From: Lachnospiraceae bacterium | GTDB lineage: Bacteria > Bacillota > Clostridia > Lachnospirales > Lachnospiraceae | Assembly: GCA_029012365.1 (NCBI GenBank) | Contig: JAQXLY010000056.1 | Coordinates: 1-64,000 of the forward strand | DNA length: 64,000 nt | Reading direction: 5' to 3' | The notes under the pieces: model-generated | Database searches by the model: none | What the model was told of the DNA's origin: nothing | The model's input: only the letters and a program-made list of their open reading frames with translations | Translations under genes and position numbers: made by a program | Part shown: piece by piece, positions 43,776 to 53,787 of the stretch | Layout of the letters: every line of letters begins with the position of its first letter | Numbering within the stretch: position 1 is the stretch's first letter

Positions 43776-44168
43776 CTATAAATACTTTATCAATTCGTTA
43801 TACACGGCTTTTTCACTTAACGGTTTCAACAGACATCCGTTCATACCCGCCGAAAAAATTGCACTGCATTCCTCCTCACAGGCATCGGCGGTAACTGCCA
43901 CAATCGGAATCGTTACCGCATCTGTGCGATCCATGCCGCGAATTACCTTAGTTGCTTCCAGACCGCCCATTTCGGGCATCATAATATCCATAAGGATTGC
44001 TGCATATTCTCCTTCCTCCGAACTTGAAAACAGCTCTACAGCCTCCGCACCGTTTATCGCTGTAGTAACGGTAAATCCCACATTTTCAAGCAAATACGCA
44101 GCAATTTTCAAATTAATCGGCACATCCTCTATCATGAGAATCTTCTTACCGGTTAATACCTCCTTCAC
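43776..44168 (-). CDS. Stand-alone receiver (REC) domain protein
   Basis: 130 residues, starting at GTG with GAAGAAGG 8 nt upstream. It has only a CheY-like domain: KILMIEDVPINLKIAAYLLE, phospho-Asp in AAILMDIMMPEMGGLEATK, Thr in IVAVTAD and lysine in GCLLKPLSEKAV. The closest relatives are receiver domains of hybrid kinases, so it may be a detached piece of one or a phosphorelay intermediate. No partner adjoins it; the hybrid kinase at 5392-7584 has its own receiver. Confidence 0.85.
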   Translation of the reverse strand: MKEVLTGKKILMIEDVPINLKIAAYLLENVGFTVTTAINGAEAVELFSSSEEGEYAAILMDIMMPEMGGLEATKVIRGMDRTDAVTIPIVAVTADACEEECSAIFSAGMNGCLLKPLSEKAVYNELIKYL

Positions 44169-44257
44169 AGAAATACCTTCTTCCCTTTACATAAAATACC
44201 ATATATATTGTATCAATATGTAAAAGAAAAAGCAATAGCAAATTTATGATTTCTAAA

Positions 44258-46240
44258 CTAATCATTAAAAATCTCCAGCACCTCGCTGCTCTCTTTTACA
44301 AAGGCAATGTACCGGTCGATATCGGCGTGTACGTTTATCGTCTGTTTTCCCTGATAAACCTTTTTATCAATCACACTGACCCAGCTTCCCTCCGGGAGGT
44401 AAACCTCACGTTCCGTCTGTCCCCTCCTCATAATAGGCGCAAATAAAATATCCTCGCCGAACATGTACTGGTCTTCTAACGTATAACATACTTCATCCGT
44501 ATAATAATCATAAAACATCGGACGCATAATCGGTGAACCGGTTTTGCTTGCCACATCCATATATTTCATAATATACGGCCTAAGTTTTTCTCTGGTTTCG
44601 ATTAGTTTCTTAATGATTTCATAGTTTTTCTCGCCGAAACACCAGATTTCGTTCGGTCCGCCGCTTCGCTCAATGATGCCCGGATTCGGCTCAGGCTGAT
44701 CTGCAGTCCTCTTTCTGGCTCCGTGCAGACGCATAATCGGAGAAAACAATCCAAACTGAAACCATCGGACAATAAGCTCTCTGAACTCTTCGCTTTCTGT
44801 ATCTCCGGACAAAAAACCACCGATATCGCTGTTCCACCACGGGATTCCGCACATTCCCATAGAAAGGCCGCTGGTGACGCTCTGCCGCAGCGCATTCCAG
44901 TCCGACATAATATCGCCGTTCCAAACCGCCGCACCGTATTTCTGACTGCCCGGATATGCCGCACGGGTCAATGAAATAATTTCGGTTTCCCCGGCCTCCC
45001 GCAAGCCCTCGTACAGCATCTTCACATAGTAATACGGATAGAGCATTGCTGTCTGTGCTCCGTTTCCCAGATAAAAATGAAGATGTCCGAACTGCTGCGG
45101 ATGCACCTCAGGCTCCGCTTCATCCAGCCAGAAATTACGGATTCCGTTATTGTAATAGTTCTCCTTTATTTTTCCCCATACAAACCTTCTTGTTTCCGGA
45201 TTCATGGTATCAATAAAGGTCTGCTGACCGTAAAAGGAAAAGGTGCCGTACTGTCCGTTTTCTGTGCGAACCAGCATGTTCTTCTCGTTCATTTCTTCAT
45301 AATTTTCGCTGTTCGGGTTAATGGTCGGCCAGATAGATACAATCGGCTTGATATTCATTTCTTCCAGCTCCCTGCACATTGCGGCAGAGTCCGGCCAATA
45401 CTTTTTATCAAACTTCCATTCTCCCTGCTCCGTCCAATGAAAGTAATCAATCACAATCGCAGCAATCGGGATACCTCTGCGCTTATACTCTCTGGCTACC
45501 CGAAGTAATTCTTCCTGGCTTTCATACCGGAGCTTACACTGCCAGAAGCCCGATGCCCATTTAGGAAACTGCGGTGCATATCCGGTCAAATCCGCATAAA
45601 TCTTCATCACATCCGCCGGTTTATCTCCCACAAATACCAGATAATCCGCCTGATAGGTACTGTCGCTGCACCACATGGTATGGTTTCTCGTTGTCTCGCA
45701 TCTGCCCGGAGACGGATTGTTCCAGAAAAAGCCGTATCCAAGAGAAGAATATAAAAACGGAATCGTTGATTTTGTATTATAATGAAGCAGATTACAGGTG
45801 CTGCCCTTTCGGTCGAACGCATCCTCCGTTTCCTGTCCGAGTCCGTAAAAATGCTCTCCTTCATTTGCTTCAAAAATTACCTTCGTCGCATAATGGTCAC
45901 CTTCCGTATGGATATACTTGTTTGTATAATCCCCTTCAAACTTTGTCTTTAAAATCAATTTGTCCTTTCTGTAAAAGCACACAATCCCGCCGTACCACGG
46001 AAAACCCGCTTCGATAGTTGCTTTCACATCACCGTTTGTAATAGAAGCAAAGGAAGCATCCCCCTCTACCTTACAGTCCGCTTCGCTTACCGGAGGAAGT
46101 AATGTCCAGCTTTCGTCCGACACCGTCGAATTTCTTGTGGCACGACACCGTAAACAATTCTCTCCGTAGCCTTCAATCACAATCAACTCATCTCTTCTTT
46201 GAAAGGTAAGTTTATTCTTTTCTAACACTATTTTACCCAT
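44258..46240 (-). CDS. GH31 glycoside hydrolase (alpha-xylosidase/alpha-glucosidase type)
   Basis: 660 residues. The N-terminal beta-sandwich leads to a (beta/alpha)8 core. Hallmarks are FYGLGQETEDAFDRKG, WASGFWQCKLRY, AIVIDYFHWTEQG, the nucleophile Asp in FWLDEAEPEV and the acid/base Asp in AVWNGDIMSDWNAL. WWNSDIGGF follows. The lack of a signal peptide makes it cytoplasmic. The xylosyl-binding pattern favours a YicI-like alpha-xylosidase, but alpha-glucosidase cannot be excluded. It is divergent from the AraC regulator at 46474, probably its controller. AAGGAGAAGG precedes the ATG. Confidence 0.9.
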   Translation of the reverse strand: MGKIVLEKNKLTFQRRDELIVIEGYGENCLRCRATRNSTVSDESWTLLPPVSEADCKVEGDASFASITNGDVKATIEAGFPWYGGIVCFYRKDKLILKTKFEGDYTNKYIHTEGDHYATKVIFEANEGEHFYGLGQETEDAFDRKGSTCNLLHYNTKSTIPFLYSSLGYGFFWNNPSPGRCETTRNHTMWCSDSTYQADYLVFVGDKPADVMKIYADLTGYAPQFPKWASGFWQCKLRYESQEELLRVAREYKRRGIPIAAIVIDYFHWTEQGEWKFDKKYWPDSAAMCRELEEMNIKPIVSIWPTINPNSENYEEMNEKNMLVRTENGQYGTFSFYGQQTFIDTMNPETRRFVWGKIKENYYNNGIRNFWLDEAEPEVHPQQFGHLHFYLGNGAQTAMLYPYYYVKMLYEGLREAGETEIISLTRAAYPGSQKYGAAVWNGDIMSDWNALRQSVTSGLSMGMCGIPWWNSDIGGFLSGDTESEEFRELIVRWFQFGLFSPIMRLHGARKRTADQPEPNPGIIERSGGPNEIWCFGEKNYEIIKKLIETREKLRPYIMKYMDVASKTGSPIMRPMFYDYYTDEVCYTLEDQYMFGEDILFAPIMRRGQTEREVYLPEGSWVSVIDKKVYQGKQTINVHADIDRYIAFVKESSEVLEIFND

Positions 46241-46362
46241 ATCCTTCTCCTTGTCCGTTCTGAAATTCGATTTAAGAATCCGCTTTGCAACGTTCTTTGT
46301 AAATATTTTACCATAATCCCCTTCCTACAGCTTTATCTATCTTTGCAAAAACTAACACTATA

Positions 46363-46391
46363 TTGACATTACGTAAAAAACATGATACTGT
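46363..46391 (+). promoter_or_regulatory. Promoter of the AraC gene at 46474
   Basis: TTGACA (46363-46368), 17-bp spacer, TACTGT (46386-46391). The 46241-46362 stretch must hold the divergent GH31 promoter; only a weak TAAAAT element without a clear -35 is seen, which fits activator control. Confidence 0.65.
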
Positions 46392-46473
46392 TTATTTGTC
46401 ACACCTACGCACTCTTACATGACTGATTTATGGTCAGATAACATATACAAAACCGATGTAAGGAGATTCTGCC

Positions 46474-47346
46474 ATGCTGTCAAAAAGCCACGAGCTCTAT
46501 GAAACCATTTCCCATAAAACCGCCTCTGCGCCCTATTCCCTTCATTACACGGAAGTGCCCCACGATGCAGAGCCTGCACTATATTTGCATTGGCACAATG
46601 AGATGGAATTCTTATTGCTTTTGGAGGGAGAACTCCTGTTTCATGTGGAGGACAAGTCCTATACCCTGCATTCCGGAGACGGCATCTTCATTCCGCCGGG
46701 AGTCTTACACTATGCAAACAACAACGGTGCCGCTCCGATTTCTTTCCGGGCTTTTGTACTTTCCCCCGACTTTATTTTTTCCTCTTTTGATACCTATGCC
46801 TATCATACCTATATTCTCCCGATTATGCACAATAATCTTTCCTATGCTTTGGTACTGCACAGCTCGGTTGACTGGCAGGAACGCATGCTTCACTGTTTAC
46901 AGCAGATTTTTTCTCAGGAAACAACAAGTGAACTCTATATCCGCGGCATTTCACTTTTAATCTGGAATGAGCTATATCAACATCATATTTCAAAAATCGG
47001 AAGCGAACCGACGCTCCATACGCTTGCGGACCAGCTTTCCGGTGCTGTTTCCTATCTGCAGGCCAACTATGACAAGCCTCTTTCTTTAAGCGGGCTCGCC
47101 GCTCTTGTACATTTAAGTGAAGCACAGTTCTGCCGTTCCTTCAAACACCTGACCGGCATGACACCGTTCCGCTATCTGATACGCTATCGTATCCTGCAAA
47201 GCTGTACAAAACTTTACCGCACGGATAAGAAAATAACCGACATTGCTCTTTCCTGCGGATTTAACAATATCAGCTATTATAATCGTACCTTTCTTCAAAT
47301 TATGAATATGACCCCGTCGGAGTACCGAAGAAGCAGAACCCGGTAA
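46474..47346 (+). CDS. AraC-family regulator with cupin domain
   Basis: 290 residues. The cupin ligand domain contains LHWHNEMEFLLLLEGELLFHV and GDGIFIPPGVLHYANN. Two C-terminal helix-turn-helix units follow (SLSGLAALVHLSEAQFCRSF and ITDIALSCGFNNISYYNRTF, with MTPSEYRRSR at the end). GTAAGGAG precedes the ATG. It is divergent from the GH31 gene and upstream of the GH13 gene on the same strand, whose promoter has a good -10 (TATACT at 47438) but a poor -35. Control of both is likely. Confidence 0.9.
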   Translation: MLSKSHELYETISHKTASAPYSLHYTEVPHDAEPALYLHWHNEMEFLLLLEGELLFHVEDKSYTLHSGDGIFIPPGVLHYANNNGAAPISFRAFVLSPDFIFSSFDTYAYHTYILPIMHNNLSYALVLHSSVDWQERMLHCLQQIFSQETTSELYIRGISLLIWNELYQHHISKIGSEPTLHTLADQLSGAVSYLQANYDKPLSLSGLAALVHLSEAQFCRSFKHLTGMTPFRYLIRYRILQSCTKLYRTDKKITDIALSCGFNNISYYNRTFLQIMNMTPSEYRRSRTR

Positions 47347-47519
47347 TTATCACTCTGTGTCATCCGTAGAGCTTCATGCATATGCTCACGGGATTTGTTT
47401 CCCAAATTTACACATGGAAACTTATCATTCTTTATGGTATACTATTCGGTGATTTCATTTTCAGAATCCCATTGCAATGACAATTTGCCCACAAACCAGA
47501 ATTTCAGGAGGTATCTACT

Positions 47520-48893
47520 ATGGCATGGTATGACGAAGCCGTATTTTATCATATATATCCGTTAGGGCTCACCGGAGCTCCGAAGCAAAACCCGTACAGC
47601 ACACCGGAGCATCGCTTAAACACCTTGCTTCCGTGGATTTCCCACATCAGGGAAATCGGCTGTAACGCAATTTATATCGGCCCTCTGTTTGAATCCGTAG
47701 GGCACGGCTACGAAACGACAGACTACAGGAAGCTGGATAGTCGTCTCGGCACCAATGAAGACCTGACAAGCTTTGTAAAGGAGTGCCACGCGCAGGATAT
47801 CAAAGTTATTTTAGACGGTGTATTTAACCACACCGGCAGAGATTTCTTCGCTTTTCAGGACGTGAAAAGGAATCGTGAAAATTCTCCGTATAAGGACTGG
47901 TACTGCAACATGAATTTTTGGGGAAATAATGAATATAACGACGGTTTTTCCTACGAAAACTGGGGCGGCTACAATCTTCTTGTAAAATTAAATCAAAACA
48001 ACCCGGCGGTAAGGGATTATTTTTGTGATGTCATCCGTTTCTGGGTATCCGAATTCGATATTGACGGCATCCGCTTAGATGCTGCGGATGTACTGAGCTT
48101 TGAATACATGCAGACTCTCCGTCATGTAGCAAATGAAGTAAAGCCGGATTTCTGGCTGATGGGCGAGGTTATCCACGGAGATTATACCCGCTGGGTAAAT
48201 GAAGGCATCCTTCACTCCGTCACAAACTACCATCTGCACAAAGCACTTTATTCCGGTCACAACGACCACAACTATTTTGAAATTGCACATACCGTAAAAC
48301 GCCTTTATGAAATGGGCGGTAACCGTACAGAGGGCTTAAAGCTATACAATTTCGTAGATAACCACGATGTCGAGCGTATTTACACAAAGCTGATAAATAA
48401 GGCACACTTTACCCCGGTGCATATTTTACTCTATACCTTACCGGGGATTCCGTCCGTCTATTACGGTTCGGAATTCGGCATTGAGGGCAGAAAAGAGAAG
48501 TTCTCGGACGATTCCCTGCGCCCTGCACTGTCTCTTTCCGACTTTGCGGATGCACTACAGAACAATCCGTATACCCGATTAATTGCAGCCCTTGGACATA
48601 TCCGTCAATCCAGTCCGGCACTTTCCTACGGTGACTACAAAGAACTGCTCCTCACCAATCGTCAGTATGCCTTTGCAAGAAACCATAACGGCACTACCGT
48701 TCTCGTTACCGTAAACAACGACGACAGCGACTATGTTATGACTCTTCCGTGCGGAAATGCCGGAGAATACAAGGGTGCTCTGTACGGAGAAAGGGTATCG
48801 GTGACTGACGGACATATCACGGTAAATGTGAAATCTAATAACGGAGAGCTTTGGCTGCCGATACAGGGAGACGTATACAACAACACACCATGA
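47520..48893 (+). CDS. GH13 alpha-amylase family enzyme
   Basis: 457 residues, no signal peptide. The four GH13 regions are visible: DGVFNHTGRDF, DGIRLDAADVL (nucleophile Asp), FWLMGEVIHGD (acid/base Glu) and FVDNHDVERI (third Asp). It opens with WYDEAVFYHIYPLGLTGAPK, typical of a subgroup acting on short maltooligosaccharides or cyclodextrins, and ends in a beta domain. It acts on imported alpha-glucans in the cytoplasm. AGGAGG precedes the ATG. Convergent with the GH26 remnant, 1 bp apart. Confidence 0.92.
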   Translation: MAWYDEAVFYHIYPLGLTGAPKQNPYSTPEHRLNTLLPWISHIREIGCNAIYIGPLFESVGHGYETTDYRKLDSRLGTNEDLTSFVKECHAQDIKVILDGVFNHTGRDFFAFQDVKRNRENSPYKDWYCNMNFWGNNEYNDGFSYENWGGYNLLVKLNQNNPAVRDYFCDVIRFWVSEFDIDGIRLDAADVLSFEYMQTLRHVANEVKPDFWLMGEVIHGDYTRWVNEGILHSVTNYHLHKALYSGHNDHNYFEIAHTVKRLYEMGGNRTEGLKLYNFVDNHDVERIYTKLINKAHFTPVHILLYTLPGIPSVYYGSEFGIEGRKEKFSDDSLRPALSLSDFADALQNNPYTRLIAALGHIRQSSPALSYGDYKELLLTNRQYAFARNHNGTTVLVTVNNDDSDYVMTLPCGNAGEYKGALYGERVSVTDGHITVNVKSNNGELWLPIQGDVYNNTP

Positions 48894-48894
48894 T

Positions 48895-49280
48895 TCACAT
48901 TTTATTTTCCGCTACAATCGCATAGTCACTCGCATACATTGCCTTTAAGCTTTCCACCGAATTATACTGTTCTCCGATGCAAAACTCCTTAGACCATGCC
49001 ATGTAGTACGCCCAAGGCGTATGGGACTCCTCAAGCATTTTCACATCCGGCAGATAGATATCCACGGAAATCACATCCACATACTCATCTCCCGGATATC
49101 CCTCCCTCAGACGACAGTTCCAGACCCAGAGCAGATTGTTAATCTTATGTACCCTTGTGTAATAGTCGTACATTATAACACCGGAACATCTGCCTCTTCA
49201 AACTTCTTTAACTCCTTTGCAATAACATCCATATCGTGATAGAATGCCTCCCGCTCCGCAGTCCCTTCTATCAAAATACG
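48895..49280 (-). pseudogene. Remnant of a GH26 beta-mannanase
   Basis: Two frames carry pieces of one GH26 protein. The upstream piece, directly behind the epimerase stop, reads GTAEREAFYHDMDVIAKEL and then EEADVPVL before a TAA (about 49174). The downstream piece begins MYDYYTRVHKINNLLWVWNC (49173) and continues GDEYVDVISVDIY to WAYYMAWSKEF and the end. In intact GH26 enzymes the two are joined by a segment of about 30-40 residues with the WRPLHE acid/base motif. That segment is lost and the frame is shifted, so the gene is dead: both the 5' part and the catalytic centre are missing. Confidence 0.78.
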
Positions 49281-50450
49281 TTATGATAACCGCTTCATCA
49301 TTTCCATACACATTCTGCCGTTGTGGTACGGACACTTCCAGGGATGTACCAAAGGTGCGGTTACATCCGCAGCTCCGTGATACGGAATGGTTTCATACCA
49401 TTCTCCGCTCTTTTTATCGATGACGTAGTCCTGAATAAACTTCCAGACATCCTCTGCCGCTTTGAGATACTTCGTCTCCTGCGGGTTTCTCCGGTACGCA
49501 TTATAAAACCCTACTACCGCTTCAGCCTGTACCCACCAAATCTTCTGGCGGTCAACCTTCCCGCCTTCCCGCTCGTTATTCACCGCACGGCATTCTTCAT
49601 CAATCGCGTTGCGATACACGGTCTCCGCCAGTCCATCAATTACCGGCTTCATCTCATTTTGCAGTTCCGCATCCTGCAATACCTCACAGGCACGGTCAAT
49701 GAGCCATGATGTCTCGATATCATGTCCGTAGGACTCCAAATCAATCAGGGTACGATACTCATGGTCAAAGAAAACCTCGCAAATCTGCTTGTCCGGGTTG
49801 TATATTTTCTCTTTAAACAGGTGAAGAATTGATCGGATGGAAGCTCCCACTTCGGAAAATCCGTCCACGCGGTAAAGCTCGGAATAAGCCTCCAGAACAT
49901 GTAACAACGTATTCATCGTCCGTTCTGCCATAACACCGTTTTCGGAAAGCTTCTCATTGGAGGTTGGGGAAAAATCCCTGTTAAATGCCTCCAGATATCC
50001 GCCTTCATCCCTGCATTTCGTTTCAATCATGCGATATAGTATATACGCAAAGCTTAATGCCTCTTTCTTACCGCTTGCTTCATAATATGCCGACAATGCG
50101 TAAATCGCAAAAGCCTGATTGTACGTGTGCTTCATATCTTCACAAGGCGTACCGTCACAATTTACAGACCAGTATACACCGCCATACCTGCTGTCAAAAC
50201 AATGCTCTGCAAAAAAGCGATATGCATGGTCTGCCATTTCCAACAGCTCCGGCGTTTTTAACATCCGGTGCGCAGTAGAGTAAAACCATAAAATTCTATT
50301 ATTGAGAATCACTCCTTTTACCGCATCCGGTTCCGGCGTCCCGTCTCCGCACACATATCCGCAGAATCCTCCGTTTTCCGTATCCTTCAATTTATTCCAG
50401 AACGGAATTATGCTGTTCTCAAGATGTTTCCTAAATTCCTCCGCTTTCAT
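49281..50450 (-). CDS. Cellobiose/mannobiose 2-epimerase (AGE family)
   Basis: 389 residues with an (alpha/alpha)6 barrel. Family motifs: NNRILWFYSTAHRM, YGGVYWSVNCDGTP, KHTYNQAFAIYALSAYY, ERTMNTLLHVLEAY, ESYGHDIETSWLI, KIWWVQAEAVVGFYNAY and VHPWKCPYHNGRMCMEM. Catalytic His residues lie in GHDIE and the C-terminal PYHNGR. It converts beta-1,4-mannobiose or cellobiose into a form with a 2-epimerised reducing end. The dead GH26 mannanase gene right behind supports a mannan pathway, as in known epimerase clusters. AAAGGAG precedes the ATG. Confidence 0.92.
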   Translation of the reverse strand: MKAEEFRKHLENSIIPFWNKLKDTENGGFCGYVCGDGTPEPDAVKGVILNNRILWFYSTAHRMLKTPELLEMADHAYRFFAEHCFDSRYGGVYWSVNCDGTPCEDMKHTYNQAFAIYALSAYYEASGKKEALSFAYILYRMIETKCRDEGGYLEAFNRDFSPTSNEKLSENGVMAERTMNTLLHVLEAYSELYRVDGFSEVGASIRSILHLFKEKIYNPDKQICEVFFDHEYRTLIDLESYGHDIETSWLIDRACEVLQDAELQNEMKPVIDGLAETVYRNAIDEECRAVNNEREGGKVDRQKIWWVQAEAVVGFYNAYRRNPQETKYLKAAEDVWKFIQDYVIDKKSGEWYETIPYHGAADVTAPLVHPWKCPYHNGRMCMEMMKRLS

Positions 50451-50573
50451 TATCAGGCTCTCCTTTCCGCAATTCCTTTAAGTCTCTATCATAACCCATT
50501 TTACTGTATTTTTCTATGATAATGTCAGTAATAAATTGTACAAACCTATTATCACCTTTGCATGGGAACAAAA

Positions 50574-50608
50574 AGAAGGCCGCTGCATTTCTGCAACAGC
50601 CCTCTTAG
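50574..50608 (-). terminator. Intrinsic terminator of the 55-residue gene
   Basis: GAGGGCTGTTGCA pairs with TGCAGCGGCCTTC around GAAA, followed by TTTTTG on the minus strand. Confidence 0.82.
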
Positions 50609-50625
50609 TAGCCCTCCTATACCGT

Positions 50626-50793
50626 TTAGTCCCACGTTGTTGTATTCCCGCTAAATTCACTCGTACTCTTTTCTTCGCGTGAAAGAAATGCTTTTTCGTA
50701 CAACGGGTCAGGTCTTTTACGGTCTGTATTAACCTCCGGAGTCAGCTCCTTAAAATCAACCTTAGGAGCAAAATCATCATAGTTTGTCTTCAT
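50626..50793 (-). CDS. Small protein of unknown function
   Basis: 55 residues from the ATG at 50793 (GAAAGGAG upstream): MKTNYDDFAPKVDFKELTPE, then a charged middle (DRKRPDPLYEKAFLSREEK) and the tail STSEFSGNTTTWD. It is hydrophilic with no Cys and no signal peptide. The Ser/Thr-rich end is reminiscent of a RiPP core, but no modification enzyme is nearby. It is bracketed by terminators and has its own ribosome site, so it is likely a real expressed gene. Function unknown. Confidence 0.55.
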   Translation of the reverse strand: MKTNYDDFAPKVDFKELTPEVNTDRKRPDPLYEKAFLSREEKSTSEFSGNTTTWD

Positions 50794-50821
50794 AAGAACA
50801 CTCCTTTCAAATTTCTTTTCT

Positions 50822-50880
50822 AAAAAAACAAAGGCAAAATATCTCTCATGCAAATTTCACGAAAGACATCTTTGCCTTTG
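50822..50880 (-). terminator. Terminator of gdhA
   Basis: CAAAGGCAAA and TTTGCCTTTG form a perfect 10-bp stem with an internal paired region, followed by TTTTTTT (50828-50822) on the minus strand. The stem sequence resembles the leader hairpin at 52264-52326. Confidence 0.85.
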
Positions 50881-50909
50881 TATTATTGTTCCGTTACATT
50901 ATTCCTATT

Positions 50910-52326
<1,417 letters not shown>

Positions 52327-52363
52327 ATCTGAGCTTAATTTATTTTCCGATTTCCTATGACGC

Positions 52364-52400
52364 AAAAAAAGCGTCTTCGAGTACCAATACTCAAAGACGC
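52364..52400 (-). terminator. Attenuator-like terminator in the gdhA leader
   Basis: GCGTCTTTGAGTA pairs with TACTCGAAGACGC around a TTGG loop, then TTTTTTT (52370-52364). It lies about 13 nt after the predicted transcription start and 120 nt before gdhA, so it would stop most transcripts unless antagonised. Confidence 0.78.
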
Positions 52401-52419
52401 CATTGCCTTTACAAATCGT

Positions 52420-52448
52420 ATTTTATAATAGAACTTCTTTTTTGTCAA
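52420..52448 (-). promoter_or_regulatory. gdhA promoter
   Basis: TTGACA (52448-52443), exactly 17 bp, TAAAAT (52425-52420). Confidence 0.82.
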
Positions 52449-52501
52449 TAGCTTTTTTATAAATTTACATACTCAGACTCAAAAAATACGGAATCCCGGT
52501 A

Positions 52502-53719
52502 TCAATTACTGTGTTTAAGCCCTATTTCCTCCAAATGCTTTGTTGCCCACCTTCCGTAGCATCCGTCATAAAGCGAATAATACTCCGCATAGCTTACATC
52601 ACAGTCATATCCGAGCAGCTCAAACTCCACACCGAACAGCTTTGTCTTTACGTCAAGCTCCGTCATCCCGTTGTTTAAATAGAACTGCTTTCTCCGGCAG
52701 CGTTCTTCCATGTTATCCGCATCTGCACTCAGACTTTCAATTTCAAGGAAGAATCGTTTATCCTTATATTTATCCTTCAGCAATCTAAGGCTTTTCCCGC
52801 CGAGTCCCAGACCTCGTTTTTCCCCGCTAATCACAAAATAATCCAAAAGCACCATATCCCCGCCATTAATGGTAATTGCAAAGCCCGAGAACTCACCCTC
52901 GTTTTCAATCACCCAGATATCGGCTTTTTGCTGCCGGTGCTTTATTTGCATCAACCAGAACGGCTTTCGCTCGGAAGCCGGAAACGCGGTTTTATATAGC
53001 TTCTTTATCATTCGCCATTCCGCATCCGATGCAACCTTCCTTAAGTTCATCCTTCCCGTTTCTCCCGAAGCCTTTTCTGTGCAAAGCAGCTTCCTTACTT
53101 CCGACAGGTCATCTAAAATGTAAGCAGCCTTTTCTCTCATCTCTTCATCCGGCGGCAGCATATCCGGCACCATAACCGGAATCATTCCGGCAGCATGTGC
53201 CGCACGAATCCCGTTGTATGAGTCTTCTATCACATACGTCCCGTCAGCCGTACCTCCCAGTGTCTCAGCGGCTTTTAAGAAAATATCCGGATTCGGCTTA
53301 CTTTTTTCCACCATATCTCCACCGATGATACAATCAAAGAAGCTCAAAAGTCCTGCTGCCTCTATCTGATGCTTCACAACTGCGGTTCTTGTGGAGGAGG
53401 CAATCGCAGTCCGGTATCCCTCCGACTTTAATGCGGTCAAGAGCTCCCGCACTCCCTTTTTCATCGGCAGATTCCCGTTATCATACTTCGCATGATAGTT
53501 CTCGGACTGCTCCCTACAATACAAATCATACGGAAAATCTTCTCCGTAAAAATCAAGAAAAATCTGTTTTGATGCCGCGGCATTCACTCCGATACATCTT
53601 CTGTACGGAATTTCCAGCTGTTTGAAACCGTATTTTTCCGCCAGCTCCTGCCAGCCTGCAAATACCGCACGTTCCGAATCAAATATTACTCCATCCATAT
53701 CAAAAATAACTGTTTTCAT
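52502..53719 (-). CDS. HAD-superfamily phosphatase fused to a GNAT acetyltransferase
   Basis: About 405 residues from the ATG at 53719 (GTGAGG upstream). Residues 1-210 are a HAD phosphatase of beta-phosphoglucomutase type: FDMDGVIFDSE (nucleophile Asp), IASSTRTAVV, KPNPDIFLKAAE and VIEDSYNGIRAA. Residues about 225-400 are a GNAT-like N-acetyltransferase (MVLLDYFVISGEKRGLGLGG, FFLEIESLSADADN, FYLNNGM). HAD-GNAT fusions are seen in Lachnospiraceae. The joint substrate is unknown, perhaps an amino sugar phosphate. Lies behind the GH10 gene. Confidence 0.86.
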   Translation of the reverse strand: MKTVIFDMDGVIFDSERAVFAGWQELAEKYGFKQLEIPYRRCIGVNAAASKQIFLDFYGEDFPYDLYCREQSENYHAKYDNGNLPMKKGVRELLTALKSEGYRTAIASSTRTAVVKHQIEAAGLLSFFDCIIGGDMVEKSKPNPDIFLKAAETLGGTADGTYVIEDSYNGIRAAHAAGMIPVMVPDMLPPDEEMREKAAYILDDLSEVRKLLCTEKASGETGRMNLRKVASDAEWRMIKKLYKTAFPASERKPFWLMQIKHRQQKADIWVIENEGEFSGFAITINGGDMVLLDYFVISGEKRGLGLGGKSLRLLKDKYKDKRFFLEIESLSADADNMEERCRRKQFYLNNGMTELDVKTKLFGVEFELLGYDCDVSYAEYYSLYDGCYGRWATKHLEEIGLKHSN

Positions 53720-53734
53720 ATTTACCTCACAAAT

Positions 53735-53769
53735 AACGGAGCCGCGCAATTTCATACGCCGGCCCCGTT
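53735..53769 (-). terminator. Hairpin between the GH10 and HAD-GNAT genes
   Basis: AACGG-GCCG-CG pairs with CGCGGC-CCGTT around a loop of about 12 nt. No strong T-run follows on the minus strand, so it probably dampens rather than ends transcription from GH10 into the HAD-GNAT gene. Confidence 0.45.
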
Positions 53770-53787
53770 TCTAACCGTATTCAAAAA

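Noticed and set aside
50626..50793. RiPP precursor call for the 55-residue protein
   Set aside because: The Thr-rich tail is suggestive, but no ligase, radical SAM, protease or exporter is adjacent, so the call is not supported.
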